Positions 1 to 13,316 of a stretch of DNA of 64,000 nucleotides are shown piece by piece. The position numbers and the translations under genes are program-made. Below the pieces are notes generated by a model that saw only the letters and a program-made list of their open reading frames with translations, was not told the origin of the DNA and ran no database searches. Source of the stretch: Turbatrix aceti (taxonomy: Eukaryota; Nematoda; Chromadorea; Rhabditida; Panagrolaimidae); the NCBI GenBank assembly GCA_963969345.1, contig OZ017766.1, positions 10,788,001 through 10,852,000 of the forward strand. The letters run 5' to 3'. Position 1 is the stretch's first letter. Each line of letters opens with the position of its first letter.

Positions 1-3000
1 GAGACAATGAACGATTTTTAGCGCGCGCCAGTGTGACATTTTTTTTGAGCGTGTAGATGTTTTTTTTTTCATTGAACGGGGAGAGCTTCCGGGGAGAGAT
101 GAACGATGATGACCGGTTTTATGGCAGTCTAGGATGTACATATTCATTCTGAGTGTGAATGAATGAATGGCACTTGACTTGTTGGTTCGGGTATGTATGT
201 GTGCGTAAAAAAATGGTCATGCATGCGCATGCATGAACTTTTTTCCTACATACTATGTATTCCAATTTCAATTATACAACTTGAATGTTGTCAAGTTTTT
301 TACCGACAACAGGTAGTCAGTCTTTTTTTCAAGTCATAAAAATTCTTCAATAATTTTTTCGATTTCTAGGCAAAAATTTGGTAAAAGTAAAAATTTGGTA
401 AAATTTGGTGAAAAAGTGTCAACAACAAAATATCGGGCCATGAACAAAAAAAAATAATTGATAGAATTGGTGCAACGTGGGACCAACCAATTAACATCAA
501 TTGATGACAATGTTTGTAGGTTGGGTTAACCAATAGGCAGGCAGGCTGGTTGGTTGGTTTGTGCACCATACAAAAAAATGATGACGTGCTATGTACAGCC
601 TCCTCGATTCGTTCCGTCGTTGTCCATTAAAAAAAAGTTGCAGCGTGTCTTTTTTTCATGGAGCGTGTGGGCCTATGGGATACTGTAAGAGCTGCAAGAG
701 AGGCAAATTGGGGACTGAAACGGATTGTGATAAATTTTTTAACTGGGTCAGGTCCAATTTGGCTTAATCAAATCCGTCGGATAAAAAATATGTTCCTAAA
801 AAACATTTTTTTGAATGTAATAGATGAAATTTTTATATTACTTTTTTCATTTTGAACTGTAATTTAAATTTTCCACACTTTTTTTTAGCAAATTTAAAAT
901 GTAAATTTTTTTTTCAAAAGTAAAATGTGCGCCAAGTTTTTCCCGAATTTTGTGTTTTGCACTTTTTTCAACCTTTTTCGCACTTTCAACCCCAAAAAAC
1001 CACCACATTTTCTTTCAAATCATCATTTTTTTTCAAAAAGCTTTCAAAAAAATGCAGGCAAGTGATGAATATGGCACGATTATAGCAATTTTCTCTTCTT
1101 ATTTTGTTTTATAGCTCAATCAAAAAAAGGAAACCAAGCACTCTTGACTCTAATTAGCATTCTGGATGCAAACATGCCGTCATAAAAAAATAGATCAGAA
1201 GAAATAAAGAATGCCCCAGATGATGGGTGGTCTATCATTTGTTTTTGTTTGACATTTCCTGGATTGTGCCCATTCATCTTTTCTTGCTTACAATTGCCGC
1301 AAATGTAAATGTGTTTGTGCCAATAATTTATGAAATTAATAGGTTTTTATAGCCTGAGGCAGAAAAAAATGCTCTCGTTTTTTTTGCAAAATGGTAAAAA
1401 TTTTTGAAGTCAAAAATTTTTGTACGGATTGTCGAAAAAAATAGCCTTTTGTATTTATTTTTGAAAATCACGTATTTTGTATTTTTGAGATTCACATAAA
1501 TACAAAATGATAAAAAAAAGAGATTTAAAAATTCGTCTTGTATTTTTTAAATTTAAAAAAATTCTTTCTTGCACACATTTTTTTAATCGGTCCTAATTGG
1601 ATTCGTTTTAATTACAATAGTACTGTACATTTAAGAAAAAAATCCAATTTATAATGTTCCTTAAAATTTTCATCGTTAAGAGTCAGTTAGAGTAACCAAC
1701 ACGAACACAATTGGTTAATCCAATTTTACATGAATTCATCTTTGAGGAGTTTTTTTTTTTGCTTTTTGAGTGTGTCGAACGAACGAACACCAATTTCAAG
1801 GCCATCTCAACACGCTTGTTGGTTGTTGTTACGCCCTATGGTTATGGTGATGCTGTGCGGTGCATCAGATGCCCGCAACCATAACTACTACTATGCTTGT
1901 ACTATCGTTTTTCGTTCTTCCTTCATCGTTCGTTCTCAAAATTATTCGTTAATGCCTGCTTATAACGCGAAGAGGGCGGCAAAAAAAATCTAATGTTGCC
2001 TGCATCTTCAACATGCATTGTGCCTAATTGCCTTCTGATTTTTTTATACATACAAAGTATAGATATTGTTCATGTCTTGATGCCACGCTTATTCGCTCGT
2101 TATTATATTTAAAATGAATTTCTGCCTTTTCCCCCCAAAAAAAGGGAGGGAAACAAAGTTTTCAAGAAAAAGACTGAAGTGCTGTGTACTGTATTTTTTG
2201 GAGGGACTTTCCATAGAAAAATTATAGAAAAAAATGCTTGATTAAGAATTACTATGTTTTTAGTACTTTATTTCATTTTGTATTCAATTTAGTCAGCGTA
2301 CGGTAAGATTAATTTTTTGAAAAACAACAAAAAAACTTTTTAGTACACTAATAAAAAATATGTATTTAATTTAGAAAAAAATATAACAGGTACAATTATT
2401 TTTTTCTAAATAGTATGCAGGCCTCGATTAACCTTTAAACAACACTGAATAACATCTGTTAACATTATATTATAGTAGCTGCATATTTTTGTACCCTACT
2501 TGCAGGCAAATAAATATTATTTATTGTATTTAATTTTTTACCTTTTAACAACAAATATAATTTCACCTGTATTCTCTATCATACTAATTTTTTTGTACGA
2601 ATTATGTTATGATAAATGCCAACAGAACTTCGGTTCTGATTGGTATTTATTAGTGATGTTAGTATGTTTTGGTATGGCGTGTACTTAAAATATTTAGTAC
2701 ATTTGGATGTTTGGGGCCATTGGAAACCTAAAAAAAAGCTAATGACTTTTTTTGTTTGAAAACAAACGCGAACGTTTTGTGAATTTTGTTTCAAAAATCA
2801 AAGGGATGCAAGCATTTTTGATCGTGTTTGAGAACAAATACAAAACATGAAATTAGTTTTATCATTTGTGTATGAATTTAAACTTTTCGTGGTAAAAGTT
2901 CATGAGTTTATATTATTTGACATTTTTTTGTCAAATAACACGGATTTTGACACTTTTACGCTAATTTTATCCGTAAACCTTTGTTCATTCGTAAAAGTGA

Positions 3001-3277
3001 CTTTGTATTGAATGCGATGCATTTTTTGTACATAATTAACGGATGTAACAAAAATTACATCGCATGTCGTAAACAAAACACAATATGCTGTCATCAACAA
3101 AAAATGTTTTTGATCAAAAAGTGTACTGTATCGATATTTTGTAAAGATTTTTTTTGTAAGATCATTCCCTTTATTTTTGATTTATTTTTGTTTTTTATGT
3201 TCTTCCCCGGCATTTGTAATATATATATACATATTTATTATGCATGCTTTTACACACCTTTTTTGTCGCTGTCGATC
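1..3277. other. Intergenic AT-rich DNA, no supported gene
   Basis: Dominated by T and A runs, short tetranucleotide stretches (ATGAATGA, GTATGTAT, GGTTGGTT) and scattered stop codons. No ORF here has convincing protein character. The longest ATG-initiated one (1730-1993) is low-complexity at its start and has no splice or poly(A) context. One copy of a palindromic repeat lies at 3013-3064. Confidence 0.5.
3013..3064. repeat. Palindromic repeat family D, degenerate copy
   Basis: TGCGATGCATTTTTTGTA on the left is mirrored imperfectly by a segment reading TAACAAAAATTACATCGCA on the right. The same palindrome, with consensus arms like CGATACACTTTTTG, recurs at 6034-6170, 22538-22577, 23898-23932 and 62401-62442, so it is a dispersed family rather than a local accident. 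Confidence 0.4.
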
Positions 3278-3571
3278 ATGTCAATCGCCAGTCAAGTTGT
3301 ATTGCTTGTCGGTCGGTTCGGTGAAGAGGGTAAAGCGGCAGGTTACCCCCCTCCCCCTCTTCTTCCCAAAGAGTACCGGGTGCCGGATAATCTTATTAAC
3401 AACACCCAAAAATGCATGTATGCATCAAACGAGAGAGAGGGCGCCGATGCAATACCTGCACCGGTGAACGGTGAACGACCGCAGCGGCGGCGGCGGATCG
3501 TTTCGGCACATGAAAAAAAAAACAATCTGTTCAAACAAAACATCCGACAGGATGTGTATCGTAATATTTAA
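3278..3571 (+). CDS. Weak candidate small ORF, 97 codons, unknown
   Basis: From ATG 3278 the frame stays open for 97 codons through an island clearly less AT-rich than its surroundings. The predicted peptide has a Pro run near residue 20 and a basic RRRR stretch near residue 70. It resembles no family I recognise. No clear acceptor, donor or AATAAA frames it, and a CpG-richer regulatory island would look similar. The frame also extends upstream, but that part is low-complexity Phe/Ile. Confidence 0.18.
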   Translation: MSIASQVVLLVGRFGEEGKAAGYPPPPLLPKEYRVPDNLINNTQKCMYASNEREGADAIPAPVNGERPQRRRRIVSAHEKKNNLFKQNIRQDVYRNI

Positions 3572-6409
3572 TGAATTAATTAGTATTCAATAACACACAA
3601 ACACATACACAAAAAAATTTTTTATTACCTGTACACGCAAGCATCGAAGCTTTCCTGCGCGACGGTACCATTAAATGCGCGATGATCATTGTTTCATCGC
3701 GGCAAAGACATAAAAATTGGCCTAAACGGCTCATCTCGACGGCGTCCTTGTTTTGATGACAGACTTTGTTTTGTTTTATCTTTTCTCGAATTTTATAGGC
3801 ATATTTTATGACTTTTAGATCTTTGAAGGCGGCAAATGAGCAGTAAGTAAGAAGGTGTTGAAAATGACTTCCTCCAAAATTGTGCCTGCATTTGGATTAT
3901 CAAATCCATTGATCGCCGATTTTTTGGGGTATCAGAAATTTTAATTGAAGGAAAGGAAAAGAGGCGGAGGTTGATTTGGAGGTAATCGTACCGTAGATAA
4001 AATGTTAGTTACTTAGTTGGAGTCTTTTCTCCGTGATTTACCGTAGTTAATTGGACATTTTTTTCGTGAATGTAAAAAAATTAAAAAAAATTTTTTGCGT
4101 TTATTTTACAGATATGGCTTGGTTTTTGGCATTTGTTATACAATTCAAAAGTTGGCATTTGTGAATATCCAAAAAAACCAAAATTTGCAAAAATCTGTTT
4201 TTTTATAAAAAAAAACGCCAAAGATCAAAAAAAAGTCCGCGTACCATTTTAGATTCTAGCAAACCCTTTTTGGCACACTTAGCGATACCCACACCTACTT
4301 TTTTCAAAGTCTAGCCCAATTTTTAAAAATATGTATTTATCATGCAGATATCAAAAATTATTTATTTCCTAAGATTACTGTAAAAAATTTGTCTGACACG
4401 CATTTCAGCAACAAAAAAAAAACACGAAGTTAACGACCATTTCATACAATGATGCATGCGATAATACTAATCGTCTTCTTCGCTCCTTTTTTCTTTCCTT
4501 CCTTCTTCGCCTGCTGTTTTTTTCTACATAGTACCTGGCAGCAACCAGCAGTCAGCACCGGCCGCGGTAACCGCGGCGAAAGGTGGTAGGTGTTTGGCAG
4601 CGTTGGTCGGCTACGTTTATTTGTTTTCCGGTAATCATATTTTTTTTCATCCTTCTTCACATTTCTCTTCACATTTTTTTTTCCAAATTATTATTATTCA
4701 CCAATTATTGCAACCAATGTTTTGCTTTTGTGCGTGTTTTACGCGCTCGTACAAATCTGTGTATGTATGTATGTACCGTCTTTTTTTTTCATGTTGAAAG
4801 CAAAATCGAAAGCACGCTTTCTTTGATTTTTTTTTCTTCCTTTTTCATGAAAGAGAAAAAATTGGTCGGCAAATGATTAATCAAGATTTATTTTTTTAAG
4901 CGTGCTGAAAAATTAAAAATTTAAATAAATATTTTTCATTGGAAAAAAATTTATAATCCCAGAAAAATTTCTGCCTTCGTTTTTTTCAAATTTTTTTTCA
5001 TTTTGCATTAAAAAAAATCATTTCCAATAACTACTCTCCGGTGAGCTCGAGCTTGAGCTTGGCACGCTTCATCCAACACCCTATTATCCTGCCTGTTTAT
5101 GAGCTATTTAGCTTTCCAGCAAGCAATAAGCAGACCGGACCATGATGATAGGTGTGTTTTGCCTGGTCTGCCACATTTGACGGCGGGCAAGCACATTTGA
5201 AAATACATATATTTATGCAATATCCAAGTGTAAAAATTATTAGCAAACTCGATATTTATTAATTTTTTTCCTTCCCTTCAAAGACTTTTTTCAGTTGGAG
5301 TTCATTACATTTCACTTTTTGCACAGTGTACATATCTACATACTACGGTATTTATGTTTGACACCTGTTCGGGTAACCTACATCCATTTCACAAGTACCT
5401 GTATGCAGGCATGAAACACGCGTGGATAATAACCATAACCAATGAAATAATGTTTTCTCGCAATTGGTTCTTTGTTCGCTCCCTTCGTTTTTTCCCATCG
5501 TTTTTTTTCAACCAACTCCGCCTATCGTAAAATTATTCGTAGAGAAAAAAGTTTGAGGCTTTCATGTGGTATATACAACTTGAAGCACAGAGTGTTGTGC
5601 TATAGACATTTTTTGTATTGAAATAATTTTTACGTTTTTTTTTGTTCCCCAAGGAATACGAACATTTTGACAATAATACTGTTTGAGAAATCGAACAAAC
5701 GCGTATGCACATTTTTGACTGTGTTCACGAACAAACACAAACGAACGGCGAACAGTTTTTTTTTTTCAGTTGCGCAAAATTTGTTCCTGTAAACATGAAT
5801 TTTTATGTTTTCTCGTTTTGAGTAACAAATTTCTCATACATATTTACTTTTTTCTTGGCAAATGTTGACGACTGTTATTTCCAATTTTATTTTCAATAAC
5901 ATCGATTTTGGATTTTAGCTTTCCTTGTTTTAGTTGTTCAAAAATTTTTGCAAACTAATAATTTTAGAAAAATGTGTTCGCTAACAAACACGAACAAACG
6001 CGAACGTTCCCCCCCCCCCGAAAACTTTACATTGAATACGATACACTTTTAGTAACGAGTGTAACAAAAAATGTAATGAAAATGTATCATAGACAAAAAC
6101 CGATACATTTTAATCAAAAACCAAACGCCCGTAAAAATGTGACGTTTGTTACAAAAAGTGTACCGTATTTGTTAATCATGCTTTCAAACGCCAACTTTAT
6201 GTATCTCTTTTTGCAACCTTGTTTTGATATTTTCTTCCTGCCTCCCAAAAAACACCATCCCGATCCCCTTTTATTTCCCAATTTTTCTTAATTTCCATCA
6301 CTCAGAAATCAGGAAAAAAAAATCATAAATAACGGTACCCCAAAAACTCTTTCGCGCACATAAATATACATACAACATATGGCCCAAGTTTGACGGTTTT
6401 ATAATCGGC
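3572..6409. other. Intergenic AT-rich DNA with small palindromes
   Basis: No supported gene. It contains a GC-rich 17-base palindrome (GCCGCGGT-A-ACCGCGGC) at 4561-4577, a C run near 6010, and a stretch at about 5.65-6.0 kb rich in CGAACAAACACGAAC-like words that recur near 39.6, 40.6, 44.7 and 53.1 kb. Confidence 0.45.
6034..6170. repeat. Palindromic repeat family D, arms separated
   Basis: AATACGATACACTTTT starting at 6034 is matched in inverse by AAAAAGTGTACCGTATT ending at 6170, giving arms of about 22 bp around about 95 bp of spacer. The arms are the same sequence as the compact hairpin at 22538-22577. Confidence 0.45.
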
Positions 6410-6437
6410 GAGTGAGTCTACGCGAGTAGACTCACTC
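6410..6437. other. Perfect 12-bp hairpin with GCGA loop
   Basis: GAGTGAGTCTAC (6410-6421) pairs perfectly with GTAGACTCACTC (6426-6437) around a GCGA tetraloop, which fits the GNRA class in RNA. It is conspicuous because it is neither poly-A/T nor simple repeat. It precedes a less AT-rich stretch (about 6440-6720) whose frame is open to 6650 (ATG 6510, 47 codons) and is followed by AATAAA near 6724. A small transcript is possible but unproven. Confidence 0.4.
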
Positions 6438-6730
6438 ATTGTAGCTTTGTTATTCTCTTTATTCTTTATTTTCGTGGTCCTCCAATCTTTCGTGAAACAT
6501 CAGATGAAACAAACGTCCGTGAATGAATGTTGTCAAATTTCTGTGAAAGAAGACGGATATCAATTGATTAATGGTCTTTTGTTTGAAGGGTTGCACGCAC
6601 CACCAGGTCTTTCGGCTGGAGCAGACGACTCGTTCAAACATTGTCTGTGATTTGTGATTTGATTTTGGTCAGACAGAGGAGCAATCAATCGACTGAGAAG
6701 ACAGTATCAGGACCGTAACCTGAATAAAAA

Positions 6731-9379
6731 AATTTGAGCGGTGAGTTTACATTTTTTTCGAGTCTCGAAGGAAAAATAAGAAAACATATTCAGTTTTTTT
6801 TTGAAAAAATGTGTCTCAAACGGATTTTTTTGATTCTTTAAAAAAAAATGTTTTTATGTGATGAACAAATTATTAATTACACCCCCAAAAATTTATTCTA
6901 ATCAGATTTATCCTGCCCAAAATTTCAATTTGCTCATTAAATTTCGTTTTGCTTTTCTTTCTCATCTTTTCTTGTCGTCCTTTATTTTGTAAGTAGATTA
7001 CAATTAATTCATTCACTGTCAAAAGCATGTATTAATCATTATAATTAATATTTAGTCCTCGTGTATGTATACATACATCCAAGCGCGTGTAAATACATTC
7101 TCCATTTCCTCGCTTATAAAAATAAATGCATAGTGTGTATTATACTTCAGATAAGGCAATCAGAACGGTCACAGCAAAATAAAATTAAAATTTGCAAGAT
7201 CAGCACAAAAATTAGGAATAGGAAGAAAAACAATAAAAAAATCCGAACGTTTGTATTCCACTTTTTTTTTGATTTTTGTTACTTGGCGGGAACACAATTC
7301 CACTCGGGACCGAACTTCGTCTTTTTCCGTTTTTTTTTCTAAAAAAGAACGCATGTTGTAAGCATTTTTTTCTATTTTCTGACGTTTTTTTTCTAAATTC
7401 GCTTGCATAAAAATTGTAAACATAAACTGAAAACACTTCGTGCATCTTTTAAATTTTCATTGCATTACGGCAGAATTGCTAATTTTGCACTCTATAGAAT
7501 TTTTTTTTCTGTTTTGCGATTTTTTAAATTTTTTTCTTGCTGTATGTTTAAAAAAATTACACAGGAAATAAAAATATAAATTTTTATAAATTCAAAAAAA
7601 AATGTTATTCAAAAATTGAAAAAAAAATTTACCTGTCAAAAGCAATTTAAATAGGTATATTTTATTTAGCAATATCAGTTGATCCAAATTTAGAAAATAT
7701 CCAAAATTTTTTTAAAAATAATATGCAAATATGCAAATCTGCTTTCTTTCCTCCCCACAAAGTATAATACTGCGTAGTGCAACAGTCACATCTGAGAAAT
7801 CATACAAAAGTCCAGCGCATTTCTTACATATTTCTGTATATTACCCTGCGTATTTTTCTGGCATTTCCTGTGAACGATATGAAACGCGCCCTCCCTCCCC
7901 CTTTCCTCCCTCGATGGTGGGGGGGGGGGGACGGCATTCTGAGATATACATAGATAATAAAATGGCCACATGAATTCTCGATTATTGCTTATTTGTCGAA
8001 TGCCAGTTTGTCACATTTAAAAAAAAATTATGCCTAGTTGACAAATGCAAGCGCGTGTCAGAGGCAAATTAATTACCCTTCATCATATTTCCCTTTTTTT
8101 TCTGTCTTTCTTCTAACTAAATAGCATCCAGATACATATGTATATTTATTTATAAATTGGCTAGCATTCGCTTATCTGGTCAATTTTAAATCCCTTTTAC
8201 AGCAACTTTTTGCAACTTTTTATCAGGTGAATTATTTTCCTGTTTCTGTTTTGTCGTTCCACCGCGACAAAACAGAATACAATAGACTCCGCCCATTTTT
8301 ATGCCATAATACACATACACATATTTTCCCAATTTTTATGACTACCTCTTTTCCGCTTGTTTGTTGACACCCAAATGAAACAAGGAGAATGTGCAAGCCA
8401 CACTCTTTTCTTCCTTCCTTTTCTTCTTTTTGCCGATCCAATTGACAGTAGGTAGATTCAGTCAATCGTGGGCCGTCGGCGATCGCGATCGTCGTTTATT
8501 GACCCATCAAAAAATGATGCATCTATCCGATCGTCGTCATTTTTCATTCTCATTCTTGTTCCTTTTTCATTTTTATTTTGATATAAAAGACTGCAAAACA
8601 TGGTCATAACAGAGTCGTTAAACTATTCTATACATTTTTTTCTGTGGTTACAAAAGTGCGTTTATGGACATTTTTTTCCGTGGTTGATGAAGAATTCATT
8701 GCGCGGACACGCTTTCTGGGTGGGAAGTTTCTGGTTTCCTAGCAAATTGTCAACTTTATGGGACTTTTTTAGACAACATACAATTTGTTTTTAATTTCAT
8801 TAAAATTTGAATTATTTTTTTGTAATTTCTTTTGTTGAAGTAAAAACTAAAAAAAACATGCAAATGTAGTTTTAAAAGCTCAAAAAGCTTTACTCCATAT
8901 TTTTACTGTAAACAAAGGACTTTGACACACTTTGCCAAACCTACAGTGCAAAACATTTTTTTCGACACATTTTGCCAACAATTTTAAAATTTTTTTGTTT
9001 TGTTATGATTTTCAAATCTTTGTCCCTGGCTCAATGTTTCCGCACGTTTACAACGTTCTTAATTACATACCTACCGTAGTACAACGTTCTGCTATCTTTT
9101 ATCACGCCCGCTTTTGCAAAACGAAAAAAAAGTGTATTCAGCCTATTTATCAATCGTATAGACAGACAGGTTTTTCCCCCTTTTGCGCACGGAATAAAGA
9201 ATTTCCTTGCACGCTTCTCACTTTGATAGTTTATCTATTCGGCATAAAAAATGAAAGAAATTTTATTTGAGACTATAAAAAGTTTCCACCGCCCATGTAA
9301 CTTAACATTGATGGACATATTAAAGGGGGCGGAGCTTGAGTTGATAAACGCGAACGGTATAAAAATTCTAAAAGAAAGA
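6731..9379. other. Intergenic AT-rich DNA
   Basis: No supported gene. It contains a G run at 7918-7930, a pyrimidine-rich tract near 8400-8450 and one copy of a short dispersed repeat at 8909-8980. Confidence 0.45.
8909..8980 (+). repeat. Dispersed repeat family C, copy 1
   Basis: It contains two TTGACACACTTTGCCAA / TCGACACATTTTGCCAA modules about 40 bp apart, preceded by a CTGTAAA word. The same two-module arrangement is found at 15098-15170 inside the NK6 gene, in the same orientation. Confidence 0.5.
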
Positions 9380-10870
9380 ATTGTGACTTCTGATGTTCTC
9401 GAAGCGAAAGTGTGATAAATGTTTCAAAACATCATATTTTTTTACACATTCCCTGATAATAATGATTGTTTATTGAAATCTTGACAAATCTGTGAATAAT
9501 ATTAGTCCATAAATTATTAACTCGATGTAAATGCCGGCCATCATGACTTTTAGTACTCGGTATACCGGGGCAATAAATGTATGCTATTGGCTATTATAGT
9601 TTGCCGTTTAATGTACAGTTATAACCAGTATATTTGTAAGTAGTAATTGCAGGTGGTATGGCGCACGGGTATAATGATATTTATTCATTTAATATAAGCT
9701 ACCACTTTTTAGTATATGTAGTTTAAATTTAGATTTTACATATAGATATTTACCATGACATTTTCAATATTGTGCACAGATAAATATGTATATAAATATT
9801 TTATTAAAAATCAAGGGGATAGGTTAAAAGGTGTGGTATATTGATGAAGTTTACTAGATATAATAAGTAAAAGTTTTTTTTAATCAAATGTCTAAAACAA
9901 ACTCTGCCACACTAAAAAACTAATATAGTACATTTGAATCTGTTTGTATGTAACTTATGTATTTTAGTCACAACCATGATACAGGATAGTACGCAATATT
10001 TATGCTTTTACAAAAGCATATTTATCAACACGTACATATTTATGTATTATGTAATTAAATACACCATTTAGCTTTCTGTTTAACAAATTTTATACATAAT
10101 AACTTTAAGAAAATGTTATATTAATACGCGCTGAGATCACATTTCACTTTTTTTCAATAAATAGAAAGTCGAGAAGTTCATTGAAATGGATAATTTTTGT
10201 CTATAGGCGTTTTTAATAGTCATTAACAAGCTATGAAGTATATGTAAAATATAGTTTTATACAAATATTATCTAAATTATATGGTTACAGGATACCAACC
10301 AGTGTGATGAAATAAGAGGAATCATGCTTGGAGCCCATTAACATTGTGTTGGCATCAAATGACTACTTGTTATAAATATGTATCTAAAGTGTCTAAACTT
10401 TTTTTTATGATTAATGTGTTTTGCATTTTCGTTTAAACTTCAACCTTTTTGGGCATAAAAGATCGCCGAACAGTCGTTTTTTGCATTCGAACGTTCGTTC
10501 ATCTCTGGTACATACGCACTCTTGGTCTCACCACGATAGTTTTAAAATTGTAAGTTTATGAAACTAAAGTATTCATAAGCTATTTTTAAGATTTATAAGT
10601 ATTATTATAAATACTTTTAATTTTCGCTCCATTTTTTTTGTCAAGACCCTTCCAGAAGTCAAAAGAAACACTTCCAGTACCATAAACAAAACATTTCTTC
10701 CCCATACATACTACATATCCCAGCTCGGTTGTCCCTAAGCATAATTTAAATAATAATGCATACAGTTGATGTCCAATACCCCTATTTTTTATGATACAAT
10801 TTAATGGACTACATTGAATAAATAGTATATATCCCAGAACTGACAATTAAAATAATTTTGAGTTCTCGGG
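9380..10870. other. Tract of different base texture
   Basis: Compared with the flanks this stretch has far fewer long T or A homopolymers and more TA/AT alternation (ATATTTATGTA-like words). The change is visible by eye at about 9.4 kb and fades by about 11 kb. It contains the minus-strand ORF at 10586-10846. It could be an old insertion of different origin or simply a differently constrained intergenic region. Confidence 0.35.
10586..10846 (-). CDS. Candidate exon or ORF of unknown function
   Basis: The minus-strand frame is open for about 85 codons and ends in TAA at 10586. The peptide has mixed composition with Cys, Gly, Trp and Lys (for example GTTELGYVVCMGKKCFVYG) instead of the Phe/Lys monotony of most ORFs here. 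There is no good ATG at the start. The motif TTTTAATTGTCAG just upstream could be a splice acceptor, so it may be a terminal exon. I recognise no family. Confidence 0.25.
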   Translation of the reverse strand: MSVLGYILFIQCSPLNCIIKNRGIGHQLYALLFKLCLGTTELGYVVCMGKKCFVYGTGSVSFDFWKGLDKKNGAKIKSIYNNTYKS

Positions 10871-12289
10871 GGTGTGCCGCTAAAGCTCATTAATTAGCCT
10901 CATAATACATATATTATTTGTATGCGGGCAACAAAAATCTCATAATTTTTGTTTATACCAACCAGCCGTTTACTTTTTTATGTTATTTTTATAGACAACA
11001 ATTTTATATGTATAATAGCTACTAAATAATGAATAATTAGATTTTTAGTTACTTTTGGGTTAGAGCAAAAAAATGTGATACGAAATCGCGGATATGTAAC
11101 TTTCATGTTTTTTTCTGTTCCCTTGAGAATAACTTGAAAGTCATGATGTAAGCTTGTTTGTATGTACCTGGTATTTATAAATGTGCACGGCTATATCCTT
11201 TTCCTGCTGCGGCTGCGACTGCGACTGCGACTGCGAAATGAGTGTGGGTTGTCAAAACACAAAAGTCGACCGGACCGTTTCAAGACTCACATTAAACTTG
11301 AGTCTACTTCCTCAATAAAAAAAATGTTATTATCTGCCATTTTTTTCTTTTTTGTGTACTTTTTTAAACAAAAATTATTTTTTTTATAAAAAAATATAAT
11401 AATATCTAGATTTCAAATTTTACTTCATTTATATTTTTTTTGCGTTAAAATTAGAAATATTACATAAAATTGTATAACGAGAGAATGTTAAAAATAATAC
11501 AAAATAAATAATAGCAGTAATTATGACCTTTATAGCACTGGTCTTAAAATGCACATGGCAGTACAAAAATTACAAACAAACTACGTCAATCGAAGAAATT
11601 TGTGGATACAAATACCTTTAGAGGTAACCATGAGTCTTTACGGGCCGGCAAAACTGAGTTTTGGGCTTGATAATGCAAAAAATGTAAATTATTTTAAAGT
11701 TGAAAAAACCTAGTTTAGGAGGTAAAAAACCGTTATAATGTTTCAAAAATTCTAAAAACAATAGTTCATGATTTTTTTTATGTATTTTATGCATTTTAAA
11801 AGTTTTTATTTTTTTTGTTGTCAATACTAAAAATATTTTGTAAATGTTGAAATAAAATCGCAGTATTTTTCTCAAACATTTGACTAGTTATAGGTTGTAC
11901 TATAATTCATACGAAGAAAACACTTTTATTTATGTTAGTGTAAAAAAATTGATTATAACATTCGTGTCGTATTTTATTTACACCGTACAAAAAAATTACC
12001 GGTACACACGTAGTATATGTATGATAATATTACTAAATATTTCCTGTTATAATTTTGTTTCTTTTTTCACTTCCTGATTTGCTTTGATTAACTAAGTGTT
12101 ACTTCATTTTTATTAAATAAATTCAAAACATGTGTATATGTACTAATAACTGTATCCAATACATACCAAATATTTTTGTTATGTGCAAAAAAATTTTTGT
12201 TATTGTTATTTTTTACTGTACAAAATGCCACTTTTTTGTTTCCCTGAAAGTTGGTATATTATGATATTTAGCATTTGAATGTTTTTATG
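10871..12289. other. Intergenic AT-rich DNA
   Basis: No supported gene. A short GCGACT hexanucleotide array lies at 11207-11236; the rest is AT-rich. Confidence 0.4.
11207..11236. repeat. Hexanucleotide microsatellite (GCGACT)n
   Basis: About five consecutive copies of a GCGACT/GCGGCT unit, GC-rich in an AT-rich setting. Confidence 0.8.
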
Positions 12290-13240
12290 GGGTTTTCAGC
12301 GACATTGACTTTACTCGACTGTCAAATCACTTTCCCGTGCCAACGGTCATCTAACTATTTAGTATGCGCCCAAGTCAACAGTCTGTAACGGGGCAAATGA
12401 CATTCAACATTCGACATTCATTGCCTCATTTCATTTGACTCTTTTTCTTTCAATGCACTACTTGGACTGTATCATCATCGTCTTCAATTACTCTTAACCT
12501 TTAGTATTTTGTGTTCTTTCAATTTTTTAAATTGGTGTAATTTTCAAAAATGTTTGACTTTTTACAGACGATAATGCATCATCATGGAAAAAAATCAACA
12601 CCCTTTTATTTTATTTAACCCGTGGCAAAATGAAACGCGGGAGACGGAGACGGGTGTATGGGTGGGTGGAGAGATACATACATGGAAAATAAATGAATGT
12701 AGACAGATACATAGTATGTACTAGGTACATAGTGTTCTACATACTATTCAGTCTGTCAGTCGGTTTCGCTTACGCTTATGTCTGTATTCAATGATCCCGC
12801 CCCATCTTTTTACATTATCGTACGCAAAAAAAAATTTATTTTGTATCTATCGTCTGTATTGAGGGGTACTCATACAATCATCTTTTTCATTAGCTTTTCA
12901 GTTTTGGCATGATTACATTGGACATGATTTTATATGTCAAAAATTCGTACAAATTTTTGTTGTCGTTTTGAATCAAAATTTTTTTAAAACAATTTTTTTT
13001 ACTTTTTGAACCTTAATTTTTACATTCTATACGTTTACAAGCGTGCAAAAATACAAAAATAAATTTTTGTAATAAAATTTTTTTAAAAGTCGATAGACCC
13101 TGTTTTTTACCAAATAATATTTACCATCTTAATTTTTTGTCACTTCAAAAAAATCCGTGTAAAAACGTTTCCAACCGTGAAAATAACTTTCTTACGCGTT
13201 TGTCACCCTTATCGACCCCAATTTACCTTTTTATTGAATT
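12290..13240 (+). promoter_or_regulatory. Putative promoter-proximal region of the NK6 gene
   Basis: Immediately upstream of the homeobox gene. Several blocks (about 12295-12480, 12620-12690, 12745-12800) lack homopolymers and are less AT-rich than typical flank here, as expected if they are constrained. No specific binding site can be assigned. The call rests on position and texture only. Confidence 0.25.
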
Positions 13241-13316
13241 TCAGGCCAATTCCAACCGCACCCATACCGTATCATCAAATCCTAGCAAAGCATACACAAA
13301 CACCAAACACAAAGCA
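13241..13316 (+). other. Splice acceptor and probable 5' UTR of NK6 gene
   Basis: TTGAATTTCAG ends at 13244, a nematode-type acceptor, followed by 72 nt to the first in-frame ATG at 13317. The acceptor could receive a spliced leader or an upstream exon. The frame upstream of the ATG is open, so a longer N-terminus from an upstream coding exon is not excluded. Confidence 0.5.

Noticed and set aside
1730..1993. 87-codon ATG ORF in a slightly GC-richer block
   Set aside because: No poly(A), splice or family support, and the length is within chance for this window.
2981..3277. Upstream part of a 196-codon plus ORF
   Set aside because: Low-complexity Phe/Ile/Lys sequence generated by T- and A-runs, with no splice support. 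Only the part from 3278 is kept as a weak candidate.
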